DNA of 64,000 nt, from positions 226,567 through 290,566 of the forward strand of contig JAMWFC010000035.1 in NCBI GenBank assembly GCA_027475525.1, given 5' to 3'. Below the pieces are notes generated by a model. That model did not search any database. It had not been told where the DNA came from and was given only the letters and a program-made list of their open reading frames with translations. The stretch comes from Macrolepiota albuminosa (lineage: Eukaryota; Basidiomycota; Agaricomycetes; Agaricales; Agaricaceae). Shown piece after piece: positions 13,121 to 24,061 of this stretch. Position numbers and translations under genes: made by a program. How positions within the stretch are numbered: position 1 is the first letter of the stretch; each line of letters opens with the position of its first letter.

Positions 13121-16100
13121 GAAAACAATGACTAATAATCAATAGCTCTTGTTTGACATCTCTGACCTATGAAGCTTCAAGTCACCCCTGAAAAATTCCC
13201 AGAACAAAGCTCTATGACTCTCACAGCTCCAGTCCAGCTTTTCACAATCCTTTATAATATGCTAATTGTTCTTTACTTATTAGTATTTAGTATATACTAG
13301 CCCTATTAGTCAATATGTTATGGTCATAGTGTATTCAATGTAGTATATAAGTTGGACTAGTAAATAGAATATTTTCAGTCCTAACAATAGCATTGCTTCT
13401 AGATCTATATATTAGCATAACTGTGAGCTCTTTAGTGGTGATTATCTTGCTTTTTGCCTTTACTCTCTTGCTCTGCTCCTTCTGTCTTCTTGCCTGCCAG
13501 CTACTTGTTATTGTGCTTGCTTAATGCTTACTTCTCTTAGTGGTAGGCTTGAGTAGTTGATGCATCTGCTTGGCTTTTTACAATAAAGTGTCTTTTTACA
13601 ATGCTGTGCATTGATATTAATTGCTATATACTAGCTTTTGTGCATATTACTTCTTATATATATTTGAATAGAATATCTGATATTCAAAAATTTAGTTTAA
13701 GAGGTATTATATATTATAGAAATAATTATTTTACTACATACTTATTTGATGAAAATTCAGCTTGAAGTTATGATGGAACATTTTATAATGAAATTTCTTA
13801 AAAATGTCTATTTGACATTTTTTATACTTTTAATAGTAAAGAACATTATATTATATTATATAGTAATTATTTTTCATACTTGATTTATTATAACAATATC
13901 AGTAAATTTTTCAAGTAATTTAATATTAAACTACCATATATTATATTATATGCTAAGTTCTACATATTGTTTTCATTGTTAAATTTCAAGTTAACTTCTG
14001 CTAAAGCTTCAGTTCAAGAAATAATACCTGCTTGATACTTTTTCCATGCTGTAGCTAACCTGCTTGATGTCACAAAAGCTAATCTTTGCTGGTAGTATAC
14101 AGAATCAACATCAAGCAAGCTTGTACTAGATTTTCATCAAAGTGCCAGACTATAAGTATGTTTGAACACTGCTAAATCCACACAGCATCATTGACCAAAT
14201 AAAAATGGCCATTATCAAAACTAGCTGAGTGCTCAATAGTCTATGATGCTGCAAATTTATAAGATTGTGATTTATGATAAATAGCACTGTTAGTTTTTAA
14301 TATACTTAATAAAAATTATATGACTAACTAAATCTTATTATAAATAATTCTGCCCAATTACTCTTGCTAGAGGAGCCAGCTTGATATAATGAAAATTAAA
14401 CTGATTGTCTATTGAATATGTTCTATCTTTTTTTTTTCTCTATTTTGTAAAGTGCACTTTTGCAAGTCTCTAACTTTTGCTCCAAGCTGACTTTCTGAAT
14501 GAGACTCACAAAATGGCAGTCCAGAAAACTCTTTATCTGCATCCATACATCACAAATTTACTCTTGATACAAAAGAGTCAAAATCTGAGATTATCTCAAA
14601 AAGAAGCTGGCTGCATATAAGCTACTAAGTAAGAGCAAAAAGTGAACTAGCCTTCTTGTTGGATTGAATTGCATTGCTTCTTGAAAGTTGAGATGTCATA
14701 ATGTTGTATATCTAATAAAATTAGCAAGAATTTTATTAGCCTGCTGAATATTCTATTTGAACTAATTTTTCTGTGTTTTTTCTTCTTCTACTATTATTTT
14801 GTTAATTAGCATATAGCTTTTAGCTTCAGTAAATTTAACTTACTCAAATGTTATACCAAATTGGCACTTGATAAGCTGCTGCTGCATTTGCCTATATTGT
14901 TGCCTCTTTATTTAGACAAAAATTGTGCAATACAAGTTCAACAAATTTGTTTGCCTCATTTCAAAGCACAACACTCTTTTCAGATACAACATCTAGAGTG
15001 ATTTTTTGTTAAATCAACTCATGAATTAGAACTTTCTTCAAGTGGCTATTAGCTTGCTTGCTAATTGCAAAGTAGTTAAATGACTTGGATTAAATACTTG
15101 GTGTCTCTGCTATTATAGAGGATAAGAGTCAGCTAAGGCCTAAACATGATGAATAGAAAGTGTAGCAAGCAGCTTATTTTGCTGATCAAATAAGAAATTC
15201 AGCTTGGCCTAACAAATAAATTGAATTTAGTTGAGCACTTATGTGCTTGGCTTTCTTTCCAAACTGCTACAGCTTTTGCAATGGTATTTATACTAGAAAA
15301 ATCTTTACTCTAAGATAGAATTTTTTAAAAGTGTTAATTCTTAGATAGTGTTTTAAGTTTCAGATAGTAGAAAATATAAGCTACAAGCTCTTCTGTTGCT
15401 GAAAGTAGCTATAAAGCATGAGTATCCTCCAAAAGCCATGCTAAAAAAGCATATCAATTATCATCAGTAGACATAACAGTGCAAAAAGACTAGTTGCAAA
15501 CATGTGTCTGCTTTTAGCTGCTAGCTGCTATCTGGCTGCTGCCTCTGCCTATATGCTGTACTTTTTATGCTTGTTTGCAGCTTTGCAAGTCTTCAATGTC
15601 TCTTAAAGTAGCAACCACATCTTGACTATATCAGATCTTAAATGCTATCTTGCTGACTTGAGCTTTTTTAAGCTTGCAGCAAGGCAGAAAGTGTCTGCAC
15701 TTGCAAAGAGTGCCTAGCCTGCAGCTTTTGCTGCTTTTTGCTCTGCAAGTGCTGCATTTGAAGCACTACTTTATTTACTATTTTTCTTTCTGCTCTAACC
15801 AGTGTCTGGAGTTTAATCCTGCCTTGGCCTTGGCCCATGCCAACTACAGCAGTGAATACTCTGTCACTTATTATTTTTGACTGCAATGGTAGCAGCACAA
15901 AATCAACAACATGCTAGCTATTACTATGCTTGACATTCTCATTTACATGCAGTGCTATCTAGATAGTTTTTGTGCTTGCCACTGCATAATGCTACTTAGC
16001 AATGCAAAATCAGCAACATGTCAGTTATTACTATACTTAATACTCTCTTACATACAGGCCAATATATCTTCCTCTCATGCTAAATAAATAAGCATCATCT

Positions 16101-18677
16101 GAAATGCTTGCTATCAAGCATTGACATGATGCAAGATGGCAATACATATTTCAGTGCTAGGCCTGTAGCAGCCTCTGTAATATTTGCATTGTATAAATGT
16201 TTTTCATAAATCAGCAAGTCTGCCAATCATCCTAGAAAATTAGTTAATTTCAACAACCAAGGCTAATAAGTTTTATGAAGTCAGATTCTTATTTGCAGCA
16301 AAACATAGGTTAATTTTCAACTAAACTAGAAAAATGATCTAATATTCCAGCAATGAAACCACAATGCAACTGTGTCAACTTTTCTTCTTAATTTTCCTAT
16401 GCCATCCTGAAATAAACAACCAACTATGCTATTGCAAAAAAAGTGCTCACCAACTAGTGATGTGCCTCTCTTGCAAAAGAGACTAAAATTCATACAGGAG
16501 GCTTTTAAAATACTGAGTACTTATGCTCAGTCTAAAGATAGGACACCAGAGTCAGCTCTAAATTTTCTATCCAAATCAAAAAGTTGCCTCAAGAATATTC
16601 AATTAGCTCTGAGTACTATAGAGATCAAGATAAGCTATGTCTTCACTGACCCTCCATCTCTTGTGTTTCATTATATTATAACTTTGTAGCTATTTGTACC
16701 TCATAAAAATGTAGAAAAATCTCAGCTAGCATCAGAACCAAAAAAAGCTGAAGATAAAGATGCAGAGTTGTGAATTTATATAGACATTTCAGAGTCTAAG
16801 ATGTTTTTCTTAGCAGCAATGTTAAGAGATGTCACAGTCTGAGCTATTTTTTTAGGAGAAAAAAATTCAAGCTTGTTATTCAGATCTACTCCAGTTTTAG
16901 AACTACCAACTGCCATACTGTCAATACTATGTCAATTTACAAATTTAAAAGAATAACATATAGTTTAACTTGTAAGTTGATAGAGAAACACCTTTTTTGT
17001 ATATAGAAAAGACTGAATTCTTGATTTTTAAGATATCAGAAGCAACTGCAATTGTCCAAGGAAAAGTTTGAGCAGAAACAGCAAGGGATATACTGTGTGT
17101 GCAACAGGAGGCCAACAATTGACTAAAGCTGACCATGCCAACAATAAAAAAGCATGAGAATTTGGCATTCTTTGATGTATTAATGCTGCAAATATATTAG
17201 TTGTGTTGCAGCTTTGTTGATTCAGCTACAGCTAAATTGATAAGTTTTTGACATTTTAGCTAACTTTCTTCTAAAGCACAAAGATGATAGTGTGCTTTTA
17301 AAAAAGCTCATCTGAAGCTAACTGTAGAAACATCAACTTCTAAATCTTGTTCAAATTCTAAGAGAGGCATGAATATAAGAAGTCTTGGCTCTTTAGTTGA
17401 AGTACTAAAGCATATAAATATTGTATTAGTATTTTTGCAATGCCATTATTTGAAATTTGCATCTTAATGCAGAGTATTGAGCTGCATCTTGACCATTTTT
17501 AATAAATAGTACTTGAAGCTTGATATTTTCTACTTTGGAGAAATTTTAACAATGATAAGTTACAAAGCAATGATTGATGGACATACTTCTGCAATAAATC
17601 AGAATTTTTATCTGCATGCTGGCTAAACACTTTCAAGTTGATAAGTTGTAATGCTACTAATGAGCTGCCTTCTAAATTACTACTGGTAAACAACCTTTTT
17701 AACACTTGCTTAATTAATACTATTTTATTTTTGACACATAAAAAATCACTTGCCTTTTATAAAGTTTCAGACTAGTAGAGTCAAAATCATTGACTTTTGT
17801 TCTCTTGCTTGGATTACTTGCTGCTTTATTATTAGATGCACTATGTTCTTTAGTAGAATTTGCATCTCTTTGCTTTTGTCTGCAGTAAGTGAGATCAAAC
17901 TAATCAAAATTCAATATGTGTAGTAAATATACTTAGTTTTATCTTTTTTAAGTCTTATGCCTTGCATTGTTAAATTTTCAATTTTAGAAATTGAAAGCAA
18001 CAATTTGCACAAGCTTTTATGTTTTGCCTCTTTTTTATGTAATGTCTTTGTCTAAATAGTAGCTGCTCAGAGCTACTCTGAATTTAGTTTACTATTTGTT
18101 TCTTAAGCAGTTTTAAATTTGCAAGATAATGCTTCTTTGTCAGCTACTATAATGAATTTGCATGAGAAAAAAAGCATTTGTCAACTTCAATATTCAATAG
18201 ATAACTGCATTCATTATTAAACTATTATGCAGCAGCCTAGCTTATTTCAATGCTTTCAATTATAAAGAACAAGTTAGATGTACTAGCCAATGATGAAGCT
18301 AGCAAGTAGCTTGGTTTTCTATGCATGCTCATACATATTTATTATAATTTGCTTATTGCAGTTGACTTAGCAAATTGATTTGCAGATTTGCAACTAAATA
18401 GACAGTCTCCACATCTTCAGCTTGCTTTTTTTGACTCTTTTGAAAAAATTTGTGCAGCTTTTAAAATCCAAAACTGATCAAATAGTTAAAAGTATTTAGC
18501 TATTTTAAAAACTAATACAAAGCTACATTAAACTTTTCAGGCTATCTGCTAAATTTTAGGCTTCCATCATTGTCTCAATGCTATTAATATGGCTTTGATT
18601 TAATTTATATTTACTTGTTTGACTAACAACTGCTTGGTATTATTCATTCTAATTGCAATTTACTCAACTATTATAAA
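13121..18677. other. AT-rich, CpG-poor stretch without a recognisable gene
   Basis: About 5.5 kb with very few CG dinucleotides and many TG/CA. Only short open segments are present (for example 15668-15898 minus, 16426-16689 plus) and none matches a family I know. TATA-containing LTR-like sequence (TAGTATATAAG) lies near 13340-13350. Probably decayed transposon sequence. Confidence 0.55.
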
Positions 18678-19144
18678 GTGGTTTATGCTAATAAATTATG
18701 CTGCCCATATTTCAAGAAGGATCTAGAGGCTCTGAAGCTTATATTTAGCTACTTTTACAAGTCATTTTCTGAGAGTGATCTCACAGAGTACAAGTTTCAT
18801 GATCTGTTAAGCAACAAGAGTGCTATCTGCCTCAAGACTAGATTTTATGCTTTAAAAAAAAGAAACTTGCTATTTAAAGAAGTGCCTATACCTGATAGAT
18901 TTGATGAATATGGGGCTCTTGCTTGGATCCTGTCTGATAGTATTTACATGCATAACAGATGACAATATCATAACTTTTGAGGAGCTTGTCCCTAATCCTG
19001 AAACAAAGTATGCTTTATTTGTATGTATATTTTGATCATATTCTAATTTTACTTCATTTCTTCTAGGCAACCTGAAAAGAAGAAAGCTTATCCAGATTTG
19101 TTAAAGAAGATGCCTAAGTACATATATATTAGATATTATATATA

Positions 19145-20761
19145 TACTGGCTCAAAAAACTGCCCCAATATTTGGCTTTTTTGGAAAGATTCACATGGTG
19201 TGTAACAATTACATAAGCAAAAAATCATAGAAATTCACATGACATACAACTGCATCCTGGCTTCATAATGATGTATAAATCATGTGATTCAGAGAAGAAC
19301 TTGCTGATTAATAAATTGAACAAAATATTCAATCATTGGGGCAGTTTTTTGACTCATTTTAATTTTTATATTTTCTCAATACTTTTCAGCAGTAGAAGAT
19401 GGAAACACCTTGTGAGAAGTATAAACAATGTCAATTGACCTTGTTTATACTAATTTAACATGTTCAACTTCAATCAATCACCTTCTTGACACTCTAACAC
19501 CATCATGTGACCTGTTTCTGCTGCCAATCGCTTTTCTGTTGCTTCTCTCCTCAATGAGGGGTATTCTCAGCATCAAATCCAAGCAAAAACTGGCCTGAGA
19601 AAGGGCACTGTGGGGAGGATCAGCAAAGAACTGGAGAGCAACAAAGAAAATCATCCTGGAGGTTGTCCTTCTACGCTTACAGCATGTGACAAACAGTCTA
19701 TTATTCATCAAATTACTACTGGGAAGCTGTATAATGCTGTTCAAGCTACACAGTTTATTAATTCTGTCATCTCCAGTCCTGTCAATTCTCAGACAGTCAG
19801 AAATGCATTAAAGGAGGCAGGTTTTTGCTCAGCAACAAAGAAGAAAGTTTTCATGCTCAAGGCTGCTCATCATGCAAACCAGCTCAAATTTGCTCAGTAT
19901 CATGAAAACTGGACAGTGGAGGATTGAAAAAGGGTTTTGTGGAGTGATGAGACAAAGATTAATTGGATTGGATCAGATGGGAAGGTATATGTGTGGAAAA
20001 TTCCAGGAGAACCACTATTTGACCACACCACTACACCAACTGTCAAGCATGGAGAAGGAAATAATTTAATGGTATGGGGCTGCATGGGTCGGAATGGAGT
20101 AGGGAAGCTCATAGAAGTTCAGGGGAAGATGAATGCTGCACAGTATTGTGAGATTTTGGATGAGGGAGTGGTGGAAAGCTTTAAGAAGTTGGAAATAGAG
20201 GAGGAAGAACAATATTTTCAGCAGGACAACGACCCAAAACACACCTCCAAACAGGCAACAATCTGGTTTTCTGATAACAACATCATTGTGATATCCTGGC
20301 CTGCTCAATCCCCTGACCTCAATCCCATTGAACATCTCTGGGTTTACATCAAGTGCAAACTTTTGGAGTATGAGGTACCCCCTAAAGGAGTGCATGAGTT
20401 GTGGGAGAGAGTGGTCAAGGAGTGGAATGAAATACCATCAGAGGTATGCCAAAGCCTCATAGAGAGCATGCCTAGAAGGATCAAGGCAGTTATAAAGGCA
20501 AATGGAGGCCATACCAAGTACTAGATATGAAAATTAGAGTAAATTAGAGCAAGTCAAAAAACTGCCCCAATGATTGAATATTTTGTTTGATTTATTAATC
20601 AGTGAGTTCTTCTCCAAATCACATGATTTCTACATCATTATAAAGCCAAGATGTAGTTGTATGTCATGTGAATTTCTACGATTTTTTGCTTACATAATTG
20701 TTGCACACCATGTGAATCTTTCCAAAAAGGCCAAACATTGGGGCAGTTTTTTGAGCCAGTG
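19145..20761 (+). mobile_element. Tc1/mariner element 1
   Basis: Flanked by TA (19143-19144 and 20762-20763). Both ends carry long inverted repeats of about 220 bp, with the outer word CTGGCTCAAAAAACTGCCCC and an inner inverted word ATTGGGGCAGTTTTTTGA, the IR/DR arrangement known in Tc1 relatives. Length is about 1617 bp. The left terminal base is T where related copies have C. Confidence 0.88.
19508..20524 (+). pseudogene. Tc1/mariner transposase, inactivated by stop codons
   Basis: One frame runs through LLNEGYSQHQIQAKTGLRKG (helix-turn-helix region) and SKELESNKENHPGG to the catalytic domain. The catalytic acids are visible: D in WSDETKINW, D in QQDNDPKHTS, and the last acid in SPDLNPIEHLW. 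A TGA at 19926-19928 replaces the Trp of the EDW motif (TGG to TGA). Another TGA near 19505 follows an ATG and may be a CGA-to-TGA change at the N-terminus. Otherwise the frame is open to the stop at 20522-20524. The C-terminus IKANGGHTKY is complete. Confidence 0.85.
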
Positions 20762-21459
20762 TATGTTATTTTATTTTTCTGTTTCTTATTCTAGCCTAGT
20801 CATGTGTCAGTGCTACTTAGTGGTAGTTGCAACAATTTGGCACATTATTTTTGCATACTAAACCTATGGAATTATTGGCTGAACTCTCAGCTGTTTTTAC
20901 CCATCATGTAAAGCACTGAGGGTAAGCTTAAATCCTATTTTCTATACTTACAAACCAATTACTTACTCAACCTGTAGATTAATTATCTGCTTTACTCTAC
21001 AAAGTTCCTTTCATATAGGCCACTTAGTGGAAGCCACTGTTACATTTTGCACAGTCAAAGTGGGACACAAGAATGCACCATTGGTTCACTTAGATAAACT
21101 TTTGCTTGTTGCCAGGACTGCAACCCAGGTGGATGTTTTTTTTTTGCTTTTCTTATCATTTTTTACTAACAATGCATGCCAGTTGTTGAATGATAGGATA
21201 GCACAACTTCAAATAGCATTTTCTTTTCAACCATCTTGCATATCTCACAAGAGAAACTTGCAAGAAGATCCAAATGATTTTCCCACTCATTGCATCAAAT
21301 GCTCCATGGTTGACAATGAAAATGCTCCATCCTCTTACTATGGCTGACTGAAAAGCACACTGCTCTTTTTTTTATGCTAGCTGTACAAAATATGTTGTAT
21401 TGCTTTTCAATTTTATTTGCTAATAAATTTTCACTGTTTTATACTATTTATTGTTTCAT

Positions 21460-22186
21460 GAGTCGCGTGTGCTGCTATGATAAATAAAGGGTAAGGGATG
21501 GACACGCCCTCAGTCAGTGTGGGTTCTCAACATTGGGCTTCTGATAATCTGCGTCTGCGGCGCATTGTCACTGTGCTGTCAGCCTCAATGTGTCCCTTGT
21601 GGCTGTTTAGTTCTGAACCCACTGTGGCTCCATTTTGTTGAGAAAGATTAGTTAGCACAGGCTGTAAGGCCTTAACTGTGATTTGCAAAGCAGCACGTTG
21701 AAGACTGTATAACGAAATATATTGTTGTAGTTTTAGAACAACGTTGAGCTGTGTTACATACCTGTATAACGAAATGAATAGAACTAAGGAAAACTGTCTA
21801 CTGATTGTGCGTTATGGTATGTAGAGATCAGGCTCGTATTGTGGAGGTATCATTACACAGGCCGATTGTTCTCAGTCGATCACCCGGACTCCAGGATCTC
21901 TGTATCTTGGTGATCACTAAATACGAGAATCATACATTGGGACGGAGAGAAACTATAACAGCCTGTGAGATAGATTTTTAGAGATGGGCGTCAGAGCACC
22001 ACACTATATTGTATGCCATCATCAAATCTAAGCACAAGCTAGTTGAAATGCAGAAAAGTTCGCTTGATCTCAGACAACCTTAGTATTATTGACACGCTGC
22101 CTTGCGAACCGCTAACTTACAGGCCCCATATCAATACAACATCAAGGCAAGGAGGGTATCGTATGTAGATACATAACAAGATTATA
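21460..22186. other. Boundary of the AT-rich domain and 3' flank of the next gene
   Basis: From about 21460 (GAGTCGCGTGTGC) CG dinucleotides become normal again. No gene or known repeat seen. It holds the 3' flank of the minus-strand gene ending at 22187. Confidence 0.5.
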
Positions 22187-24061
22187 TCACTGACTCTCAT
22201 CAGCAGGCTCAGGACTCGGATCCTTCAACCAGCCTCCGAAATCCACATCCACATCCTTCTCCATAAACTTGCTCACCAGATCCACGTTCCCATCGACATC
22301 GAACTGGGAATTATACTTCATCCATCCGAGCGCTTTTTCCTTCCCGTCAACTTGTGTCGACGTGAATGGAGGATCAAACCCGTTTGCCTGCCCATCCTCA
22401 GGCTCCGAGTCAGAGTCGGACGCTGCAAGAGAGGAGAGAGATCGAGCAGGAGACGCGATGAGTTTATACACGGAGGATCGGTCGCGATCGTCTGGATCCT
22501 CGTCATTGGTAAGGGGCGCGGCGTAGTCGTACATACCCGTAGCCATGCTGTAGATATTTGTTGTCGAGAGATCATCGGGCCGCTCAGGCTCCAGCTCTGC
22601 TCCATGCTCCAAATCGTTTACCTTTCCTGTTTCTTCCTTTCCTTTTTGAGGAGACTGTGGGGAAAGAACCTTTTCCACAGCTTCAATCTCAGTTTCTTCA
22701 GTACGTGTCACCTTGGAAGAACTATTTGGGCTCCGCAATTTGCGTTGGAATGACGCGGCCTTCGCCTTCTTGGATGACGCGATGAGATCAATAAGTCTAG
22801 GCAACTGCGCACGCTGTGGAGTTACTATCGGGGTGATAGGGATTACGGCGTCTGGCGGCGTTGGGGAACGCGCTGAAGTTCGTATGGCAGAATCCTCTTT
22901 AACCTTTGCCTTCTTCATGGCCTGCGGGGGCGTCACCGAGCGTGCACGCTTCTCCCGCTGTGCTTCAATTATGGTGGATTGTGGAATGTCTCGCGTTGGA
23001 TTAGACGGTCCTTCGGAAAGGGTAGGCATTGTTCCCCGATGGCCGTACGTACGGAAACTGGGTGGGGTAGGGAGGGGCGAGGACTGTGAAAGCGGAGCGA
23101 AAATTATCGGCTCTGGCTTGTGTCTTTTCTGAGTTTTGTCGTTCGGAGTTGACGTATCAATCTGGGAGAAGGAAGGCGGCAGAAAGGACTAATCAATTCG
23201 TCAGGGTTTGTTTTCGAGTAACGAAACCAGGATGAATTAACTTACAGATTCTGATAAGTCTTGGATGGGGCGTGGCTGTTTGGGGCTGCTCGAATTAAGT
23301 GGAGTTTCATCGGGCACATGAGATAGGGGTTTTGAGCCAAAACTTGATGGGGCCGTAGCGGCATGACTTGCAGATGCCTTCGAATAACCTTTAGGCTTGC
23401 CAACAACATTCAGGCTTGAACGCTTGACGACAGGAAAACTCAGAGACGTCGTCGTTCGTTTCTCCTTAGCTAAGATATTTTGTTCTGTTGAAGCCCGTTG
23501 AATCTCCTTTTGCTGAGATATGGAGACAATGGGTGCACTTTCTACTGGGGCAACCTCAATGTCGCGTTGCCAGTTCTGTACCTTCTTCTTAACACGATCC
23601 TCTTGCGCCCACTTCGCTTCCCACTCCTCCCATTCCTCTTCGGTTTCAGCATTGATCCAACCGGAGCTTGACTCGGCCATCTTACCCTCGGTTGTCGTGT
23701 CCAGCCACCGCCTCCGTCTCGTGACATTGAGTCTGAGCAGCTGTACAACTGCAGACCACTTCCCATCAGCAGGATCCCCGTTGGCATATTTGAAAGCCTC
23801 CTGTACTCGTTGTCGCAGGGCTTGCACACGAGCGGTCGATTGCTCTTCACTGCAAGGAGACACAGGTCGCGAAGACGGGACTTCTTGCACCTTGGTGGCC
23901 AAAGCAACGTGTCTTTTGGACATTCGCTCCAGATAAGCTTTTGGAAAGGGTTTAGTCGCAGAACTTGACAAAGACGACGAAGGCGTGGCGTAGAATATTG
24001 GAGTGTAAAGAGTCTTTGAGTTCGCAACACGAGGTATACCCCGCAACTCAGTGTGAGCCAT
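22187..24061 (-). CDS. Unrecognised 596-aa protein, two exons
   Basis: Exon 1 is 24061-23246 (start MAHTELRGIP) and exon 2 is 23161-22187, joined over an 84-nt phase-0 intron (GTAAGT ... CTCCCAG). The product is about 596 aa. The first half contains a charged, possibly helical section: RQRVQEAFKYANGDPADGK, TRRRRWLD, then ETEEEWEEWEAKW. The second half is low complexity with several SP/TP sites (VTPPQ, SPTPPD, LSPQSPQK) and an acidic C-terminus (KDVDVDFGGWLKDPSPEP). There are no membrane segments or signal peptide. Intact exons of normal composition argue for a real host gene. I cannot assign a function; the SP/TP sites might be kinase targets, which is inference only. Confidence 0.72.

Larger units (their letters stand above)
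18678..21347 (+). pseudogene. Unidentified intron-containing gene relic, interrupted by a Tc1 element
   Basis: Exon-like open pieces are 18678-18960 (ANKLCCPYFKKDLEALKLIF, then LLSNKSAICLKTRFYALKK), about 19068-19115 (QPEKKKAYPDLLKKMPK), about 20796-20930 (PSHVSVLLSGSC) and about 21019-21347 (HLVEATVTFCTVKVGHKNAP). They are separated by sequences with intron-like ends (TTCTTCTAG at 19059-19067, TTATTCTAG at 20787-20795, TTCATATAG at 21010-21018, GGTAAGC near 20929). Tc1 element 1 (19145-20761) lies inside one presumed intron. I do not recognise the protein. CpG is strongly depleted, and stops lie between pieces. Confidence 0.35.
9000..21455. other. AT-rich CpG-depleted domain
   Basis: About 12.5 kb in which CG dinucleotides are very rare, bounded by sequence of normal CpG content on both sides. 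All recognisable contents are transposon remnants or decayed coding sequence. Consistent with methylation- or RIP-like C-to-T mutation of repeats. Confidence 0.75.
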
